Source: a bacterium (lineage in GTDB: Bacteria; UBA9089; UBA9088; JAGUXG01). Taken from it: a stretch of DNA of 7,471 nucleotides. The translations under genes and the position numbers were made by a program. The stretch's first letter is position 1; every line of letters starts with the position of its first letter. Below the pieces are notes generated by a model, which worked only from the letters and a program-made list of their open reading frames with translations, had not been told where the DNA came from and did not search any database. Of this stretch, positions 5,905 to 7,471 are shown in pieces. Location: contig JAGUXG010000162.1 of the NCBI GenBank assembly GCA_020061965.1, forward strand, positions 1-7,471, written 5' to 3'.

Positions 5905-7200
5905 ATGCGAAAAGGAATGGGCTGGAAGGTTATTTTGGTTTTGGCTATTTTAGGGGTATCATTCTTTTACCTTTACACGAGGTCACTCAAGTTAGGGCTT
6001 GACCTTGTTGGTGGTATGCACCTTGTTTTAGTCCCGGATACAACAGGTCTGCCACAGGACAAGGCAAAGGATGCATGTGAGAGGAGCTTGGAGGTTATCA
6101 GGAACAGGGTAGATGAGTTTCAGGTTGCAGAGCCTGTAGTCCAGCTTCAGGGACAGGGTGAGAATAGGGTTATTGTTGTTGAGCTTCCTGGTCTGCGCGA
6201 CCCAGAAAGGGCAAGGAAGATAATTGGTGAAACAGCTTTGCTTGAATTTAAGTTAGTTGATGAGGATGGATTGAGTAAGGCTTTAGAGGTTGGTCCAAAT
6301 AAGGGTTGGCAGATATTAAAGGATGCGGATGGGAAGAATTATTTAGTCAAAGAAAAGGCTGAACTTACAGGCGAATATTTGGATGATGCGTATCTTTCAA
6401 GAAGCTCAAATAGTGGCTTGGGTTTATCCACAGTCGTTGCTCTGGAGTTCGATGCAATAGGTGCCAGAAAGTTTGCCAAAGTTACAGGTGAGAATGTAGG
6501 TAAACAATTGGCTATTGTCCTTGATGGAAAGGTAAAGTCTGCTCCGAAGATAAACAGCAGGATTCCTGATGGAAGAGCCGTGATTGAGGGGAGCTTTACC
6601 AGAGAAGAGGCAAGGGATCTGGCTGTTGTCCTGCGGGCAGGAACCCTGCCTGCGCCAGTGAAGATCGTTGAGAATCGAACTGTTGGGCCATCTTTAGGTC
6701 GGGATTCTGTCCAAAAGGGATTGCTGGCAGGGATTGTTGCCACTATCATTGTTGCTCTTTTCATCATAGCTTATTACAAATTTTCTGGTGTAGTGGCAAT
6801 CCTTGGTTTGGCCTATAATATGGCGTTTCTCCTTGGAGTATTGGCAGGCTTTGGAGCCACTCTCACCCTTCCTGGCATTGCTGGTCTTGTCCTTACAATT
6901 GGTATGAGCGTTGATGCCAATGTTCTCATCTTTGAGAGGATAAAAGAGGAGCTAAAGGCTGGAAAGTCTCTGAAAGGGGCAATAGATGCAGGTTTCAAAA
7001 GGGCATACTTGGTCATCCTTGACTCAAACCTTACTGCTTTAATAGCTGCCTTCATTCTCTATCACTTTGGCACAGGCCCTGTTCGCGGCTTTGCCGTAAC
7101 CTTAAGCATCGGTATATTCGGCTCAATGTTTGCCGCCCTATTCCTTTGTCGCATGATTTTTGACATAGTCTTTCATCAAAAGGAAAGGATCTCAATCTGA
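5905..7200 (+). CDS. secD: Protein-export membrane protein SecD
   Basis: SecD works with SecF at the SecYEG translocon and uses the proton-motive force to help pull exported proteins across the cytoplasmic membrane. The 431-residue product has the expected layout: a first helix at about 8-24, the L-G-L-D-L-V-G-G motif (30-37), a periplasmic region with the L-P-G-L-R-D-P-E-R-A segment (94-103) and the conserved L-D-G-K-V-K-S-A-P stretch (206-214), then a C-terminal five-helix bundle from about 270. The key motif G-M-S-V-D-A-N-V-L-I-F-E-R-I (333-346) is intact, as are I-L-D-S-N-L-T (371-377) and F-G-T-G-P-V-R-G-F-A (388-397). Length is at the short, Gram-positive-like/thermophile end of the family, with a reduced periplasmic domain. 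The ATG at 5905 lacks an upstream Shine-Dalgarno and coincides with the predicted transcript start; a second ATG at 5917 directly abuts AAAGGA, too close for a normal RBS. secF does not follow; a tRNA gene does. Confidence 0.96.
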   Translation: MRKGMGWKVILVLAILGVSFFYLYTRSLKLGLDLVGGMHLVLVPDTTGLPQDKAKDACERSLEVIRNRVDEFQVAEPVVQLQGQGENRVIVVELPGLRDPERARKIIGETALLEFKLVDEDGLSKALEVGPNKGWQILKDADGKNYLVKEKAELTGEYLDDAYLSRSSNSGLGLSTVVALEFDAIGARKFAKVTGENVGKQLAIVLDGKVKSAPKINSRIPDGRAVIEGSFTREEARDLAVVLRAGTLPAPVKIVENRTVGPSLGRDSVQKGLLAGIVATIIVALFIIAYYKFSGVVAILGLAYNMAFLLGVLAGFGATLTLPGIAGLVLTIGMSVDANVLIFERIKEELKAGKSLKGAIDAGFKRAYLVILDSNLTALIAAFILYHFGTGPVRGFAVTLSIGIFGSMFAALFLCRMIFDIVFHQKERISI

Positions 7201-7210
7201 AATCTAAAAT
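7200..7210. repeat. Short copy of the 3542-3552 repeat word
   Basis: AAATCTAAAAT here matches 3542-3552 base for base. It begins at the last base of the secD stop codon and fills most of the spacer ahead of the tRNA. An 11-mer of this AT-rich composition can recur by chance, but both copies sit immediately downstream of a stop codon. Confidence 0.4.
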
Positions 7211-7217
7211 TCCTATA

Positions 7218-7293
7218 GCGGCTGTAGCTCAATGGATAGAGCGGAAGACTTCGAATCTTAAGGTTGGAGGTTCAATTCCTCTCAGCCGTACCA
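7218..7293 (+). tRNA. tRNA-Arg(UCG), CCA encoded
   Basis: A full cloverleaf can be drawn over 76 bases. The acceptor stem GCGGCTG (7218-7224) pairs with CAGCCGT (7283-7289), ending in a G1-U72 wobble. The D stem is GCTC (7227-7230) with GAGC (7239-7242). The anticodon stem is GAAGA (7244-7248) with TCTTA (7256-7260), and its outermost pair is a G-A mismatch. The anticodon loop CTTCGAA (7249-7255) places TCG at 7251-7253, reading the arginine codon CGA and probably other CGN codons. The T arm is GGAGG (7266-7270), loop TTCAATT, CCTCT (7278-7282), with one G-U pair. The discriminator is A7290 and CCA (7291-7293) is encoded. It starts 17 bases after secD with no promoter or terminator between, so it may be processed from the secD transcript. 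Confidence 0.93.
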
Positions 7294-7301
7294 GATAGAT
7301 C

Positions 7302-7338
7302 ACCGCAGAGACGCAGAGTTCGCTGAGAATCACAGAAA
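7302..7338. repeat. CGCAGAG-type dispersed repeat downstream of the tRNA
   Basis: The word CGCAGAG occurs at 7304-7310 and 7312-7318, then degenerately as CGCTGAG at 7321-7327 and CACAGAA at 7331-7337. The spacing is 8 to 10 bases rather than a strict 7. It begins about 8 bases past the tRNA CCA end and resembles the fragment at 161-179. Repeats of this CGCAGAGACGCAGAG style are familiar in intergenic regions of many bacterial genomes. Confidence 0.65.
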
Positions 7339-7354
7339 AAGAAGGAATGCTAAC

Positions 7355-7471
7355 ATGAATGTATACCCAAAGAAATCAGGTTTACAAAGAGAGCCTGAGG
7401 TTGTAAGTTTAGGATGTTGTAAGTTGTATGTTATTTGTTCTACTTCTTCAACCTACAACTTACAACCTACA
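7355..7471 (+). CDS. Possible gene start, hypothetical, 3'-partial
   Basis: A frame opens with ATG at 7355 and runs open for 39 codons to the window edge. It has a good Shine-Dalgarno, GAAGGA at 7341-7346, eight bases before the ATG. The first 15 residues (M-N-V-Y-P-K-K-S-G-L-Q-R-E-P-E) look like ordinary protein sequence, but from about residue 16 the codons fall in the GTTGTAA-type repeat, so their translation is not informative. I do not recognise a family. A repeat array inside a coding frame has precedent here in the DUF2723 gene, so this could be a real gene start. It could equally be a chance open frame in non-coding DNA. Confidence 0.3.
   Translation, partial: MNVYPKKSGLQREPEVVSLGCCKLYVICSTSSTYNLQPT
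7399..7471. repeat. Inverted heptamer arrays (GTTGTAA / CAACTTA), running to the window edge
   Basis: The left arm holds GTTGTAA-type units (7400, 7416) with GTTGTAT at 7423. The right arm holds AACCTAC, AACTTAC, AACCTAC starting at 7450, 7457 and 7464, the same family in the opposite orientation. Bases 7416-7432 and 7450-7466 form an inverted repeat matching at 16 of 17 positions around a 17-base loop. The right arm continues to the last base, so the array may extend beyond the window. No T-tract is visible after the right arm. Confidence 0.8.

Noticed and set aside
7400..7423. V-V-S-L-G-C-C-K in the right-edge frame resembling the N-terminal motif of MiaB/RimO radical-SAM enzymes
   Set aside because: These codons lie within the GTTGTAA repeat, and the residues that follow do not continue the family pattern, so the resemblance is most likely accidental.

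Overview
The window is bacterial, protein-dense and AT-leaning by eye. Every gene is on the + strand. It holds five complete protein genes, one partial protein gene at the left edge, one tRNA gene and a possible gene start at the right edge. The gene set (SecD, FolC, a fused NAD(P)HX epimerase/dehydratase, a DUF2723 membrane protein) is bacterial but does not fix a phylum. DUF2723 proteins together with many short heptamer repeats would suit an uncultured candidate-phylum bacterium; this is inference.

Layout. From the left edge to 1267 is the C-terminal part of a DUF2723 (TMEM260/GT117-like) multi-pass membrane protein, probably a glycosyltransferase. A likely operon follows: a histidine-phosphatase (phosphoglycerate-mutase-like) enzyme (1357-1959), bifunctional NAD(P)HX epimerase/dehydratase (1991-3511), a SAM-dependent methyltransferase (3569-4564), and folC (4561-5766), whose ATG overlaps the preceding TGA. 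An extended -10 promoter candidate precedes the operon. After 138 bases carrying a near-consensus sigma-70 promoter comes secD (5905-7200), then 17 bases later a tRNA-Arg(UCG) with encoded CCA (7218-7293). The last 178 bases are mostly repeat sequence plus a possible gene start at 7355. No stretch longer than about 300 bases lacks a gene.

How the genes fit together. The chromosome segment looks like housekeeping. The operon combines nucleotide-cofactor repair (NnrE/NnrD), folate polyglutamylation (FolC) and two enzymes of unassigned substrate. The secD-tRNA pair is a separate transcription unit. secF, the usual neighbour of secD, is not visible.

The most unusual signal is a set of short tandem repeats, several with a 7-base period (AGTCCAT-type, CACTATA-type, CGATTGC/AATCTAA-type, GTTGTAA/CAACTTA-type), plus CGCAGAG-type repeats. 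Two of these arrays lie inside the DUF2723 reading frame and are translated without breaking it. A second notable signal is the spacing of the secD promoter: its predicted transcription start falls on the ATG, implying a leaderless message. I see no CRISPR array, transposase or phage gene, and no wholly new multi-gene system.
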